Below are positions 35,018 to 43,110 of a DNA stretch of 64,000 nucleotides, piece after piece (the first letter of the stretch is position 1; every line of letters starts with the position of its first letter). This stretch comes from an uncultured Saprospiraceae bacterium (GTDB lineage Bacteria; Bacteroidota; Bacteroidia; Chitinophagales; Saprospiraceae), in assembly GCA_937941765.1 (NCBI GenBank), contig CALDGQ010000036.1, forward strand, positions 1 to 64,000, in the 5' to 3' direction. Position numbers and translations under genes: made by a program. The notes beneath the pieces are model-generated. The model made no database searches. It saw nothing but the letters and a program-made list of their open reading frames with translations, and was not told the DNA's origin.

Positions 35018-35161
35018 CTATACAAATTCATCATATTGATGAGCAGTTTCCGCTTCACGCTTTTCTTTGTTTTTGAAGTGGCGATTAATTTTTAAACCAC
35101 AATAAATAGGGAGGAAAATAAGAATCGCGGGAATCATTGCTTTGGCAATAAATGGAATCAT
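35018..35161 (-). CDS. Small single-span membrane protein
   Basis: A 47-aa frame from the ATG at 35161: one hydrophobic helix (about residues 5-23, MIPAILIFLPIYCGL) followed by a charged tail (KINRHFKNKEKREAETAHQYDEFV). The charge pattern and its position 40 bases upstream of the SPFH gene on the same strand suggest a real gene in that transcript. A longer frame reaching 35236 adds unlikely residues. No family was recognised; it could also be a chance frame. Confidence 0.5.
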   Translation of the reverse strand: MIPFIAKAMIPAILIFLPIYCGLKINRHFKNKEKREAETAHQYDEFV

Positions 35162-35372
35162 ACTAAGTGATTTTATAGTGAATAATTGATCATACACTGT
35201 ATTAACAATACACTTGGAAAGGCATAATAATTCCAATTTTAGATCGTTGTTGGACTAACATCGTGGAATTTTCGACGAAGGAACTTTTATTTAGAATTGA
35301 AATTTTCGATTAAAATATAGTAGTGCTTTTACGAGGATAAAATAAGCTAACAAATAAAAAATCGGTCAAAAA

Positions 35373-35412
35373 AAACGCCCCACTTCATTTATATGAAGTG
35401 AGGCGTTTTTAA
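35373..35412 (-). terminator. Rho-independent terminator of prfA
   Basis: AAAACGCCccACTTCAT and its complement around 35375-35411 pair with one bulge; on the minus strand the stem is followed by TTTTTTTT. It lies 34 bases after the prfA stop. Confidence 0.9.
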
Positions 35413-35445
35413 CATTTGAATGTCAACAATTACAAGAAAAAAGGT

Positions 35446-36513
35446 CTATTCTTCTCCGTCTTTCAACTTCTTCGCATTTTCTTCCATCTGTAACTTCTCA
35501 ATAATTTCTTCTATATCACCTTGTACAATCTTGTCTAGGCTATAAAGAGTTAGGTTAATTCTGTGATCGGTAACTCTGTTTTGCGGATAGTTATAAGTAC
35601 GAATTTTGCCTGCTCTATCTCCAGTTCCTACCAATGATTTTCTCTCACTTGCTACCTTCGATTCATGTGCTTCCCGTTGTACATCATACATCTTTGCATA
35701 CAAACGTTGCAAAGCGATCTCACGATTCTTCATTTGTTGACGACTATCTTGACTTTCGGCAACAATACCTGTTGGAATATGTGTAAAACGAACTGCTGAT
35801 TCTGTTTTGTTGACGTGCTGACCACCTGCACCACTTGCACGATAGGTATCGACCTTCAAATCCGCTTTGTTGATATTTACATCTTCCATTTCTAGTTTTG
35901 GCATGACAACAACTGTTGCTGCGGAAGTATGAACTCTACCTTGAGATTCTGTTTTAGGAACACGTTGTACACGATGTGCACCTGATTCAAATTTCAATCT
36001 ACCATAAACATCAGTACCTTCAACTTCAAGGACAATTTTGTTGTAGCCCCCAACCGTTCCTTCATTAATTGAAACAGCCGTTGCTTTCCATCCTTGTGTT
36101 TCAAAATACTTGGAATACATTTTATATAAATCACCAGCGAATATACTTGCTTCATCACCACCAGTCCCAGAACGGATTTCGAAAATCACATCCTTTTCAT
36201 CTTCCGGATCTTTTGGAATCAAGAGCTTTTTTAATTTCTCTTCGAGGTCGACTTTCTTAGGTTCCAATTCATCCAATTCCATTTTGGCCATCTCTTTCAT
36301 TTCCGCATCGTCTTCTTTAAGCATTTCTTTTGCAGATGTGATATTGTCCATCACGTTTTTATACACATCACCAGTTTCAACAATCTCTTGTAGGCTTTTG
36401 TATTCCTTACTGGTCTTTTTGTATTTGGTCATATCGGACACCACTTCTGGATCAGACAATTGTTCTTCCAAGTAGTGAAAGCGATCTTTGATAGCTTCTA
36501 ATTTATCTAGCAT
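35446..36513 (-). CDS. prfA: Peptide chain release factor 1
   Basis: A 355-aa class I release factor that ends translation at UAA and UAG. The codon-recognition tripeptide is PKT (residues 186-188, the RF1-type PxT motif), and the catalytic GGQ is at 230-232 in GAGGQHVNKTESAVR. The N-terminal helical domain and the normal length support completeness. The gene is transcribed alone: perfect -7 element at 36661, a 140-base leader with nested inverted repeats, and a strong terminator at 35373. Confidence 0.97.
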   Translation of the reverse strand: MLDKLEAIKDRFHYLEEQLSDPEVVSDMTKYKKTSKEYKSLQEIVETGDVYKNVMDNITSAKEMLKEDDAEMKEMAKMELDELEPKKVDLEEKLKKLLIPKDPEDEKDVIFEIRSGTGGDEASIFAGDLYKMYSKYFETQGWKATAVSINEGTVGGYNKIVLEVEGTDVYGRLKFESGAHRVQRVPKTESQGRVHTSAATVVVMPKLEMEDVNINKADLKVDTYRASGAGGQHVNKTESAVRFTHIPTGIVAESQDSRQQMKNREIALQRLYAKMYDVQREAHESKVASERKSLVGTGDRAGKIRTYNYPQNRVTDHRINLTLYSLDKIVQGDIEEIIEKLQMEENAKKLKDGEE

Positions 36514-36571
36514 GTTTGGTGAAATTGAAAATGTAAAATTAAAAATTTAAAATAGGAACACCATTTTGGTT

Positions 36572-36646
36572 TACTTCAATTGAAATACGATTAGCACTTA
36601 GCGTTGGTTCGCTAGTTAGATAAGAGAAGCTAATAAAATTGAAGTA
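36572..36646 (-). other. Structured leader of prfA
   Basis: Nested inverted repeats: TACTTCAATT (36572-36581) with AATTGAAGTA (36637-36646), ATTAGC (36590-36595) with GCTAAT (36629-36634), and TAGCG/CGCTA near 36599-36613. It lies between the prfA promoter and the start codon, so it would be part of the prfA mRNA leader. Confidence 0.5.
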
Positions 36647-36660
36647 CTTGTTTCATGCTG

Positions 36661-36668
36661 CAAAGGTA
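36661..36668 (-). promoter_or_regulatory. Promoter -7 element for prfA
   Basis: TACCTTTG on the minus strand, identical to the -7 element of the rplM operon at 44823. Predicted start of transcription is near 36655. Confidence 0.65.
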
Positions 36669-36709
36669 AGAATTTCAGATAAATTAAAATTAGTTTGTGT
36701 TACTGCATC

Positions 36710-36862
36710 TTAAGCGGAGACGCTTAAAGCAACATATTCTTTGGATCTTTGTTTCGTAGGATCCATCCTCTAATCCTTCGGATAGGCCCTTACCTTTAAA
36801 AAAAGGAAGGGGTGCGACGCGTGGACATGCGCGAGCTCGCGTTTACATCGACAGGAAGGTTT
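36710..36862. repeat. Intergenic repeat region with GCGCGAGCTCGCG palindrome
   Basis: The 453-base gap between prfA and the small anti-sigma gene holds a TTAAGCG-GAGA-CGCTTAA hairpin (36711-36727), a GGATCC-bearing stretch (36745-36755) similar in wording to the element at 28466, and the GC-rich palindrome CGCGAGCTCGCG (36830-36841). The last contains the core CGCGAGCTC of family A. The flanking arms are less symmetric than in other members. Confidence 0.55.
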
Positions 36863-36965
36863 TCAACCTCTCCGCCACTGATGCAAAAAGACATAACAAT
36901 CCTATCTCTCAGAAATTTTCTGAGCAGTCAAATAAGATGGAAGTATAGTTGTGGTATTTCTAAAA

Positions 36966-37220
36966 TCAAACAGGTGGAATCCTATACTTGATTTTTTCTT
37001 TGATGGAATCGATTAAGGTTGGAGAAGCCTTTTTGTTGGGTAGATTGTTTTTTATCAGTTTTCTGATGGATCTTTCTTTATCAAATATTTCCCTATGGGT
37101 GGGATTTTTCTGTAAATCTTGCAAAAAATTAATTTGTGCTTCTAAGCTCAATTCATTGTCAAGGTACATAGACACTTTTCTGACGAGCTCCTGTTCTGGA
37201 GAATTAGACTGATCACGCAT
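36966..37220 (-). CDS. Small putative anti-sigma factor (no zinc motif)
   Basis: An 84-aa soluble protein. Its start (QELVRKVSMYLDNELSLEAQINFLQDLQKNP) has the shape of the N-terminal helical domain of anti-sigma factors (a conserved 'YLDNELS...' helix, then another helix pair), but no His/Cys zinc ligands and no TM segment are seen. It follows an ECF sigma gene on the same strand, with a Rho-independent terminator between them. By position and fold it probably binds that sigma factor. Similar small cytosolic proteins occur in many Bacteroidota next to ECF genes. Confidence 0.65.
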   Translation of the reverse strand: MRDQSNSPEQELVRKVSMYLDNELSLEAQINFLQDLQKNPTHREIFDKERSIRKLIKNNLPNKKASPTLIDSIKEKIKYRIPPV

Positions 37221-37284
37221 GATAAGTAGAATTTTTAGAATTGTTGTCCGGGTATGGCGCGCTGTTTAGTTATTCTAACAATAG

Positions 37285-37338
37285 CAAAAAAATAAGCCTT
37301 ACAAGTTCGCCAAGAGACGAAACTGATGTAAGGCTTAT
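37285..37338 (-). terminator. Rho-independent terminator between ECF sigma and anti-sigma genes
   Basis: ATAAGCCTTACA (37292-37303) pairs perfectly with TGTAAGGCTTAT (37327-37338); an inner AGTTCG/CGAAACT stem extends it. On the minus strand it is followed by seven U. It sits about 80 bases after the sigma stop and 65 before the anti-sigma start. Confidence 0.88.
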
Positions 37339-37420
37339 ATATATTATTGCTGATTGTATTCATAACTCGTATGCTTAACCTCTGAACAATTCAGTTTTGT
37401 AATTTTTTAAGAAATAATGT

Positions 37421-38002
37421 TTAAGATCTTTTATCAACATAGCCATGTGATTTGGCGTAGTCTTTCAATTTTTCTTTGAGCATGTTTCTTGCTCGGTGCA
37501 ATCTTGACCGTACGGTTCCGATTGGTATATTGATGATTTGAGAAATTTCGTCATATTTGAAATCTTCAATATCACATAACAATATAACTACTCTAAAGTC
37601 AACTGGCAAAGAATTAATGGCATTAGAAATCTCATCACCCATCATGTTTTCAAACATCTCTTTTCCTAAATCCATGTAACCCGAGAAATTTGAGTTCTGA
37701 TCTTCTCTGTGGAAGTTAATTACTTCTTCGTAGTCAACTTGATTTGGTGCTTTGCTTTTCTTACGATAATCATTAATAAATGCATTCTTCATGATACGGA
37801 ACAACCATGCTTTTGCATTGGTTCCTTCATGATACTTGTCAACGAAACGATAAGCTTTTAGATAAGTCTCTTGCACTAAATCATTGGCATCCGCCTCACT
37901 TCTGGTAAGGTGAAATCCAAAGTTATAAAGTGCATCCATATGAGGTAATAACTCATCATGGAATACCTTATCTAAATGAGCCTTATTCGGTTCATCTGTC
38001 AT
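37421..38002 (-). CDS. RNA polymerase sigma factor, ECF (sigma-70) family
   Basis: A 193-aa protein from the ATG at 38002; a longer frame to 38068 would run through an inverted repeat. Region 2 shows DALYNFGFHLTRSEADANDLVQETYLKAYRF and AWLFRIMKNAFINDYRK; region 4 ends in YDEISQIINIPIGTVRSRLHRAR. This is the common, well-conserved Bacteroidota ECF type that precedes small anti-sigma proteins; here the partner (36966) lies behind a terminator. A one-mismatch -7 element is at 38030-38037, and a perfect inverted repeat covers 38039-38069. Confidence 0.93.
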   Translation of the reverse strand: MTDEPNKAHLDKVFHDELLPHMDALYNFGFHLTRSEADANDLVQETYLKAYRFVDKYHEGTNAKAWLFRIMKNAFINDYRKKSKAPNQVDYEEVINFHREDQNSNFSGYMDLGKEMFENMMGDEISNAINSLPVDFRVVILLCDIEDFKYDEISQIINIPIGTVRSRLHRARNMLKEKLKDYAKSHGYVDKRS

Positions 38003-38029
38003 TAATGAAGTATTTGTAATTGTTGTTAT

Positions 38030-38069
38030 CAAAGCTTTAATGGTTGTTTTGCTATAACGAACAACCATT
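38030..38069 (-). promoter_or_regulatory. Candidate promoter and operator of the ECF sigma gene
   Basis: AAGCTTTG on the minus strand (38030-38037) is one base off TAnnTTTG. Directly upstream, AATGGTTGTT (38039-38048) and AACAACCATT (38060-38069) form a perfect 10-base inverted repeat with an 11-base spacer, positioned over the -10 to -40 region as an operator would be. Confidence 0.45.
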
Positions 38070-38293
38070 ATTCACTTAGAAAAGTTCCAAGTTGTTAAAA
38101 ATAATTGAAAATATTGGTGAAATATCAGTTTTATTCTGCTTTACCTTTATTTGATACTTGAAATTTAAATGGAATAATGAATTAAAAGAAATCAGATCTG
38201 AGTTAGTTTTGGCGGCTCAACAAGAAACATATCTAAGACATTGAAATCTTAATTATCTAACGATGATTGATTTTAATATTTCCTATAAAGGTG

Positions 38294-38312
38294 TTTTGGC
38301 GGGACGCCAAAA
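38294..38312. repeat. Perfect short palindrome before the HD gene stop
   Basis: TTTTGGCG-GGA-CGCCAAAA: an 8-base stem with a three-base loop, 20 bases from the stop of the HD-domain gene. A close relative (CTTTGGCG-AGACACCGAAA) starts the repeat at 49994, and the same words appear in the 37304-37324 loop. Confidence 0.65.
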
Positions 38313-38331
38313 CCCAACGACATTTAAGTGA

Positions 38332-38919
38332 TTACCTTACCAAATCTACAATCTCAATATTGTTGATAGAATCTTCAAACCATTTTAAAGGCGCTTGATT
38401 TTTATCTCCTGTCATCGTATCACATTTGAAAAATAAATAGAACATTTGCATGTTTCCATTTAATCGAGTGATCAAACTATTCATGCGATGTCTTCCTGAT
38501 TTAGGATCATTTTTTAATACGGACAATCTCCAACAATAATAGGCTTCATCATGGAGCTCAACCAATTCTAATAAATGTTTATCGTCGGTATATTTTTCTA
38601 GAAATTTGCGGGCATATTTTCCATGATGTTTGGACCAATCACGTGGAAAGGAAATCTTATCTTCCATGTATTTAAAACTATCATGAACTATTGTGATAAC
38701 TCTTAGTTGCTCCCGAGTTTGTTTGTCAACATCCAATGCTTGTACATTGTCTAAGACTTCACGAATGTGATAAATGACTTGACCTTCTGGATGTCCAAAA
38801 CGAGGCGTTCCCCAAAATAATCCATTTTTCAATTCTCTATCTTTCAATAAAGCGATCTCCAAATTATTTTCAGGCTTGATTAACTCTTCTACAGAAATTT
38901 CAGTTGCAGCATTTTTCAT
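38332..38919 (-). CDS. HD-domain protein, putative phosphohydrolase
   Basis: A 195-aa protein with the HD superfamily pattern: His in EGQVIYHIREVLDN (about residue 51), HD in TIVHDSFKYME (about residues 80-81), His in HHGKYARKF and again HDEAYYCW (about 120-125). These could bind a metal ion as in HD phosphohydrolases or nucleotidases. There is no signal peptide or other domain, and the substrate is unknown. It is transcribed alone, and no consensus promoter was recognised upstream. Confidence 0.7.
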   Translation of the reverse strand: MKNAATEISVEELIKPENNLEIALLKDRELKNGLFWGTPRFGHPEGQVIYHIREVLDNVQALDVDKQTREQLRVITIVHDSFKYMEDKISFPRDWSKHHGKYARKFLEKYTDDKHLLELVELHDEAYYCWRLSVLKNDPKSGRHRMNSLITRLNGNMQMFYLFFKCDTMTGDKNQAPLKWFEDSINNIEIVDLVR

Positions 38920-39138
38920 GAAGTAGTGTTTCCTTAAAATTATCGATTGATAAAATTTTCAATAGTCGGTCTAGGAAAATTTCGGATAAATTTAGGGTCT
39001 GTTTTCTTCTGTTAAAGTCACGTTAAAGTAAGGCATTTCCATAACAGTAAAAAATAAAGTAGTGTTAATTGTTTATAGCTTCTTAATCTTTGAGAAGCAA
39101 AAATTTCTCCAAAAAAATGTCAGAAAAACTTTAGTAAT

Positions 39139-40263
39139 ATGAAACAAGCAATTTCTTTTCTATTTGCAGGTATTTTGGGCGGATTAGTTGTGTTAAGCGG
39201 CCTTTTTTTATCGAAAAATACCCTAAAAACAGTAGAGCCAAATTACGCAAAAGAAGTCAGTAGTAATTTTAATGTTAGCCCTAAAACAGTGGCGGCTCCA
39301 TTTGATTTTAAATTGGCAGCTCAAAAAACAATGCCAGCAGTGGTTCATATCTCAGCTACCGATACAAGACCTCAGGCTAATAATAGTAATGATCCATTTA
39401 GTTTATTCTTCGGTGGTGGTGGTTTTAATATGCCAAAAGAAGGAAAAGGTTCTGGTGTAATAATCTCTCAAGATGGATATATCGTTACTAATAATCACGT
39501 CGTTTCTGATGCAGATAAAGTATCGGTAACCATGTACAACAATCAAAAATATACCGCGCAAGTAATCGGAAAAGATAAGAATAGTGATCTTGCTGTTTTG
39601 AAAATTGATGCGAATAATTTACCTGCGATTACTTACGGAGATTCTGATAAAGCTATGGTCGGAGAATGGGTGTTGGCTGTTGGAAATCCTTTTGATTTGA
39701 CTTCCACAGTAACAGCAGGAATTATTTCAGCAAAAGCTCGCGATATCAATATCAATAAAAATGCTTTAGCAATCGAAGCATTTATTCAAACAGATGCAGC
39801 AGTCAATCCTGGAAATAGTGGTGGTGCTTTAGTAGATATTGATGGAAAATTAATAGGGATCAATACAGCAATTGCAACCCGTACTGGAACTTTTGAAGGG
39901 TACTCTTTTGCAATTCCAGTGAATATGATGAATAAAATTGTAAATGATATTATTCAATTTGGAAGCTATCAAAGAGGATTTTTAGGAATCAATATTTCTG
40001 ATTTGGATGATGAATATGCAGATGAATTGGGACTTAAAATATCGCAAGGTGTAGTGGTTATGGATTTGGTAGATGGTGGTGCTGCACAATTTGCGGGAAT
40101 CATTCCAAGAGATGTCATTACGAAGGTAGATGGTAAGTCTGTTAAGTCTGCTCCCGAGTTACAAGAGTTAGTCGGTAGAATTAAGGTGGGTGAAACCATT
40201 CAGTTGACTATCAATAGAAAAGGAAAGATTCAAACGATTCCCGTCGTCTTGAAAGCAGGTTGA
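39139..40263 (+). CDS. HtrA/DegP-like periplasmic serine protease, one PDZ domain
   Basis: A 374-aa protein with N-terminal signal/anchor helix (about 5-24). The trypsin-like catalytic triad is visible: His120 in VTNNHVVSD, Asp150 in KNSDLAVLKI, and Ser227 in NPGNSGGAL. A single PDZ domain fills about 270-374 (LGLKISQGVVVMDLVDGGAAQFAGI). One PDZ and a membrane anchor match the DegS/HhoB-type group. The role is periplasmic protein quality control. A terminator follows at 40370. The promoter is weak (AATCTTTG near 39088, one mismatch). Confidence 0.93.
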   Translation: MKQAISFLFAGILGGLVVLSGLFLSKNTLKTVEPNYAKEVSSNFNVSPKTVAAPFDFKLAAQKTMPAVVHISATDTRPQANNSNDPFSLFFGGGGFNMPKEGKGSGVIISQDGYIVTNNHVVSDADKVSVTMYNNQKYTAQVIGKDKNSDLAVLKIDANNLPAITYGDSDKAMVGEWVLAVGNPFDLTSTVTAGIISAKARDININKNALAIEAFIQTDAAVNPGNSGGALVDIDGKLIGINTAIATRTGTFEGYSFAIPVNMMNKIVNDIIQFGSYQRGFLGINISDLDDEYADELGLKISQGVVVMDLVDGGAAQFAGIIPRDVITKVDGKSVKSAPELQELVGRIKVGETIQLTINRKGKIQTIPVVLKAG

Positions 40264-40369
40264 TTTGTCGAATTTTTGTCAATAATTAACACATGTGATG
40301 AAACAAAACCCTTAAAAATGGGGTTATTATAATATACTTGTTTAAAGTTGGTTTTTCGTTTTGTTTTGA

Positions 40370-40410
40370 TGCGTCTGCTCTATCTTGATAGAGTAGGCGT
40401 TTTTTTTTTT
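40370..40410 (+). terminator. Rho-independent terminator of the HtrA gene
   Basis: GCGTCTGCTCTATC pairs with GATAGAGTAGGCG (with G-U pairs), followed by a run of 11 T (40400-40410). The T-run is itself part of a second hairpin with a GGC-GAAA-GCC tip at 40411-40420, which makes the region bidirectional. Confidence 0.88.
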
Positions 40411-40426
40411 GGCGAAAGCCAAAAAA

Positions 40427-40519
40427 AATGAATAACGAATATCGAAATGAAGCTCGCGAGCTCCTCGCGCGCACAACTTCGACATTCTGCGGTTCCCTGT
40501 TCGATATTCGATATTCATT
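40427..40519. repeat. Family A palindrome with CTCGCGAGCTC loop
   Basis: Arms 40427-40446 and 40500-40519 pair over 19 of 20 bases and contain repeated CGATATTC words. The loop holds AGCTCGCGAGCT (40451-40462), a perfect palindrome, and CTCGCGAGCTC (40453-40463), shared with the element at 22756. TTGTTCGATATTCGAT in arm 2 also occurs at 179-194. Confidence 0.85.
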
Positions 40520-40523
40520 TTAG

Positions 40524-40531
40524 TATTTTTG
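40524..40531 (+). promoter_or_regulatory. Promoter -7 element for comF
   Basis: TATTTTTG, a perfect TAnnTTTG, ends 6 bases before the comF ATG at 40538, implying a leader of only a few bases. It directly abuts the repeat element upstream. Confidence 0.55.
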
Positions 40532-40537
40532 AAATCA

Positions 40538-41236
40538 ATGAACGTACTAACAAAATACACCAACTCTTTCCTCCAACTTTTCTATCCGAATTTATGTCTA
40601 GCTTGTGGCAATGAATTACCGCACGGCAAAGAAATTATCTGTATCTCTTGTCAATACTATTTACCAAAAACGAATTTTCACAAAGACAAAGAAAATCCAT
40701 TTACCGAGAGATTCTGGGGACGTGTCAATATCGAATCAGCTGCAGCCTTATACTTTTTCTCAAAAGGTGGTCGAACGCAAGAACTCATTCACAATCTAAA
40801 ATATTTAGGAAAGAAAGAAATCGGTGTGAAGCTAGGTGAAGTCTATGGTTCAATCCTTAAAGAATCACCTCACTTTAAAAGTGTTGATTGTATTCTTCCC
40901 GTTCCGTTACATCCAAAGAAAGAAAGAATGCGTGGCTTTAATCAAAGTACGGTGTTTGCTCAAGGACTTTCCAAGACGATGGAAATTCCATTTTACAACA
41001 ACGTCTTAGTTCGTACTGTCCATACCAAAACGCAAACTAAGAAATCAAGACTGGATCGTGTAGCGAATGTAGGTGAGAAATTTCAACTCAAAAATTCTAA
41101 CAAAGTAATTGGAAAGCATGTGATGATTGTCGATGATGTGGTGACGACTGGTGCTACTTTGGAATCTTGTGCGGTGAATTTGGAGGGGTTGGAAGGGACT
41201 AAGGTTAGTTTGGTGACTATTGCGATTGCAATATGA
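40538..41236 (+). CDS. ComF family protein (amidophosphoribosyltransferase-like)
   Basis: A 232-aa protein from the ATG at 40538. Two CxxC pairs form an N-terminal zinc finger (LCLACGNE and CISCQYY). The rest is a phosphoribosyltransferase-type fold with the PRPP loop VMIVDDVVTTGATL near residues 190-203 and the preceding KERMRGFNQS. ComF proteins take part in DNA uptake in naturally competent bacteria, and in others their function is unclear. The promoter lies almost at the start codon, and a family B repeat starts 7 bases after the stop. Confidence 0.9.
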   Translation: MNVLTKYTNSFLQLFYPNLCLACGNELPHGKEIICISCQYYLPKTNFHKDKENPFTERFWGRVNIESAAALYFFSKGGRTQELIHNLKYLGKKEIGVKLGEVYGSILKESPHFKSVDCILPVPLHPKKERMRGFNQSTVFAQGLSKTMEIPFYNNVLVRTVHTKTQTKKSRLDRVANVGEKFQLKNSNKVIGKHVMIVDDVVTTGATLESCAVNLEGLEGTKVSLVTIAIAI

Positions 41237-41242
41237 CGAAAA

Positions 41243-41289
41243 GTTCCAACGGAACGACATAAACCCAAGAGATGAGAAAATCCCATCTC
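41243..41289. repeat. Chain of tight hairpins (family B repeat, short copy)
   Basis: GTTCC-aac-GGAAC (41243-41255) and GAGATGAGA-aaa-TCCCATCTC (41269-41289), the same two modules as at 20887-20994 with different stem bases. Situated between the convergent comF and pyrH genes. Confidence 0.75.
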
Positions 41290-41296
41290 GACCCAA

Positions 41297-41330
41297 CAAA
41301 AAAAGGAGCCACATCTCTGCAACTCCTTTT
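41297..41330 (-). terminator. Rho-independent terminator of pyrH
   Basis: AAAAGGAG and CTCCTTTT arms (41321-41330 and 41301-41308) with an internal extension; on the minus strand the stem runs into TTTTTTTT. About 25 bases after the pyrH stop. Confidence 0.8.
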
Positions 41331-41354
41331 CAATATTTTTATTTTAATTCCAAC

Positions 41355-42065
41355 TTAAGCCTCCACCAAAGTACCAACTTGTTCCCCCTTAACAATACGC
41401 TGCAAATTACTTGGCTCATTTACATTGAAGACAACGATCGGTAAATTATTCTCTTGGCAAATTGTAAACGCCGTCATATCCATCACACTCAATCCGAGAC
41501 TGATTACTTTTGCAAAAGAAATGTTGTCATACATCGTAGCAGTAGGATCTTTTTCAGGGTCAGCCGTGTAGATACCGTTGACTCTCGTTCCTTTCAAAAT
41601 AACGTCGGCATTAATTTCATTAGCACGTAAAGCAGCTGCAGAATCAGTTGTGAAGTAAGGACTTCCTGTTCCAGCAACAAAAATAACAATACGTCTTTTC
41701 TCTAAATGTCGAATGGCTCTACGACGAATATAAGGTTCTGCAATTTTTTCCATACCGACTGCGGATACCAAACGTGTATACAAACCGACTGTCTCCAATG
41801 CACTTTGCAATGCCATACCATTCATCACGGTAGCCAGCATTCCCATATAGTCACCAGTCACTCGATCGATACCAGAATCTTTTGCTTGTAGCCCACGGAA
41901 AATATTTCCTCCACCGATTACAATTGCGATTTCAACATCTTGATCAGCTAATGCTTTGATTTGATTGGCATAATTCACCAACATCTTTGGATCGATTCCA
42001 AAATTTTTGTCACCCATTAGGGATTCTCCACTTAATTTTAGTAATACTCTTTTATATTTAGCCAT
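41355..42065 (-). CDS. pyrH: UMP kinase
   Basis: A 236-aa amino-acid-kinase-fold enzyme that phosphorylates UMP to UDP. Typical motifs: [14 protein letters not shown] at the start, [10 protein letters not shown] (about 50-59), [13 protein letters not shown], and [18 protein letters not shown]. Length is standard. It follows the rplM-rpsI-rpsB-tsf operon but is separated from tsf by a strong terminator, so it must use its own promoter, which I could not place with confidence. In many bacteria frr comes next; here a terminator and comF follow. Confidence 0.97.
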   Translation of the reverse strand: MAKYKRVLLKLSGESLMGDKNFGIDPKMLVNYANQIKALADQDVEIAIVIGGGNIFRGLQAKDSGIDRVTGDYMGMLATVMNGMALQSALETVGLYTRLVSAVGMEKIAEPYIRRRAIRHLEKRRIVIFVAGTGSPYFTTDSAAALRANEINADVILKGTRVNGIYTADPEKDPTATMYDNISFAKVISLGLSVMDMTAFTICQENNLPIVVFNVNEPSNLQRIVKGEQVGTLVEA

Positions 42066-42193
42066 TTTGAAAATTAAAAAAGTTTAAAAAATGTTTACAA
42101 TTTAAATATGGGGTGCTGTTTTATTTCTTTCGTCTAATTATGCTTACGATAGTGGTTTACAAATAGGTTCAATTATCCACTACTATAACAAGT

Positions 42194-42231
42194 CAAAAAA
42201 AAAGCGTCCCGACATTCGTCGGGACGCTTTT
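42194..42231 (-). terminator. Rho-independent terminator of the rplM-rpsI-rpsB-tsf operon
   Basis: AAAGCGTCCCGAC-ATTC-GTCGGGACGCTTT: a perfect 13-base stem with a 4-base loop, followed on the minus strand by a U-run. It lies 8 bases after the tsf stop. Confidence 0.95.
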
Positions 42232-42237
42232 AATATA

Positions 42238-43074
42238 TTATCCGAGTGTGACGTGTTTGAAGTCCGTCACAGTCAAGTCTTTATCTAAGCTCTGAAGGTA
42301 CTGAGCTACTGTTGACTTGCTATCTTTTACAAAGACCTGATTCATTAAAGTATTTTCTTTGTAAAATTTACCAAGCTTACCCATTGCAATCTTTTCCAAC
42401 ATTGCTTCTGGCTTTCCTTGAGCACGAGCTTGTTCTTTTCCAATCTCGATTTCTTTTTCAACAACAGAACTGTCGATACCATCTTTGTCTACTGCCAAAG
42501 GCTTCATAGCTGCAACTTGCATTGCAACATCTCTACCAGCTTGTTCGAAGTCACCTGATTTGTTTAAACCAAGAATGACACCTGCTTTGAATCCCATGTG
42601 GATATAAGATACCACCATGTCAGCACTAAGTGTTTCGAAATTAGCTAATTCGATTTTTTCTCCAATCACACCAGAACGTTCAATTACTTTATCACCAACA
42701 GTCATACCTCCACCAAAGTCCAATGCCAACATAGCATCTTTATCAGCAGGCATATTAGTAATCGCGATGTTAGCAATCTCTTGTGCTAAGTCGATGAAGT
42801 CTTGATTCTTAGCAACGAAATCAGTTTCGCTACTTAACTTGATAACAACACCATTCTTATGGTCTCCAGAAACTTTTGCGATAACAACACCTTCTTTCGC
42901 TTCACGGTCTGCACGTTTGTTGGCAACTTTCTGTCCTTTCTTTCTTAAATAAGCAATAGCCGCTTCGAAGTCTCCTCCTGATTCGTTTAATGCTTTTTTG
43001 CAATCCATCATTCCAGCTCCTGTCTGGTCACGTAATTTTTTTACGTCGGCTGCAGATATTTTGATTTCGCTCAT
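42238..43074 (-). CDS. tsf: Translation elongation factor Ts
   Basis: A 278-aa nucleotide-exchange factor for EF-Tu. The N-terminal UBA-like domain carries the signature KLRDQTGAGMMDCKKAL and the second signature (VIKLSSETDFVAKNQDF). Length is typical. It is the last gene of the ribosomal-protein operon, 36 bases after rpsB, and ends just before the strong terminator at 42194. EF-Ts acts in the cytoplasm on EF-Tu-GDP. Confidence 0.98.
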   Translation of the reverse strand: MSEIKISAADVKKLRDQTGAGMMDCKKALNESGGDFEAAIAYLRKKGQKVANKRADREAKEGVVIAKVSGDHKNGVVIKLSSETDFVAKNQDFIDLAQEIANIAITNMPADKDAMLALDFGGGMTVGDKVIERSGVIGEKIELANFETLSADMVVSYIHMGFKAGVILGLNKSGDFEQAGRDVAMQVAAMKPLAVDKDGIDSSVVEKEIEIGKEQARAQGKPEAMLEKIAMGKLGKFYKENTLMNQVFVKDSKSTVAQYLQSLDKDLTVTDFKHVTLG

Positions 43075-43110
43075 TTTTTAAATTATTAATGTTTGAGAAT
43101 TATGAGAAAA

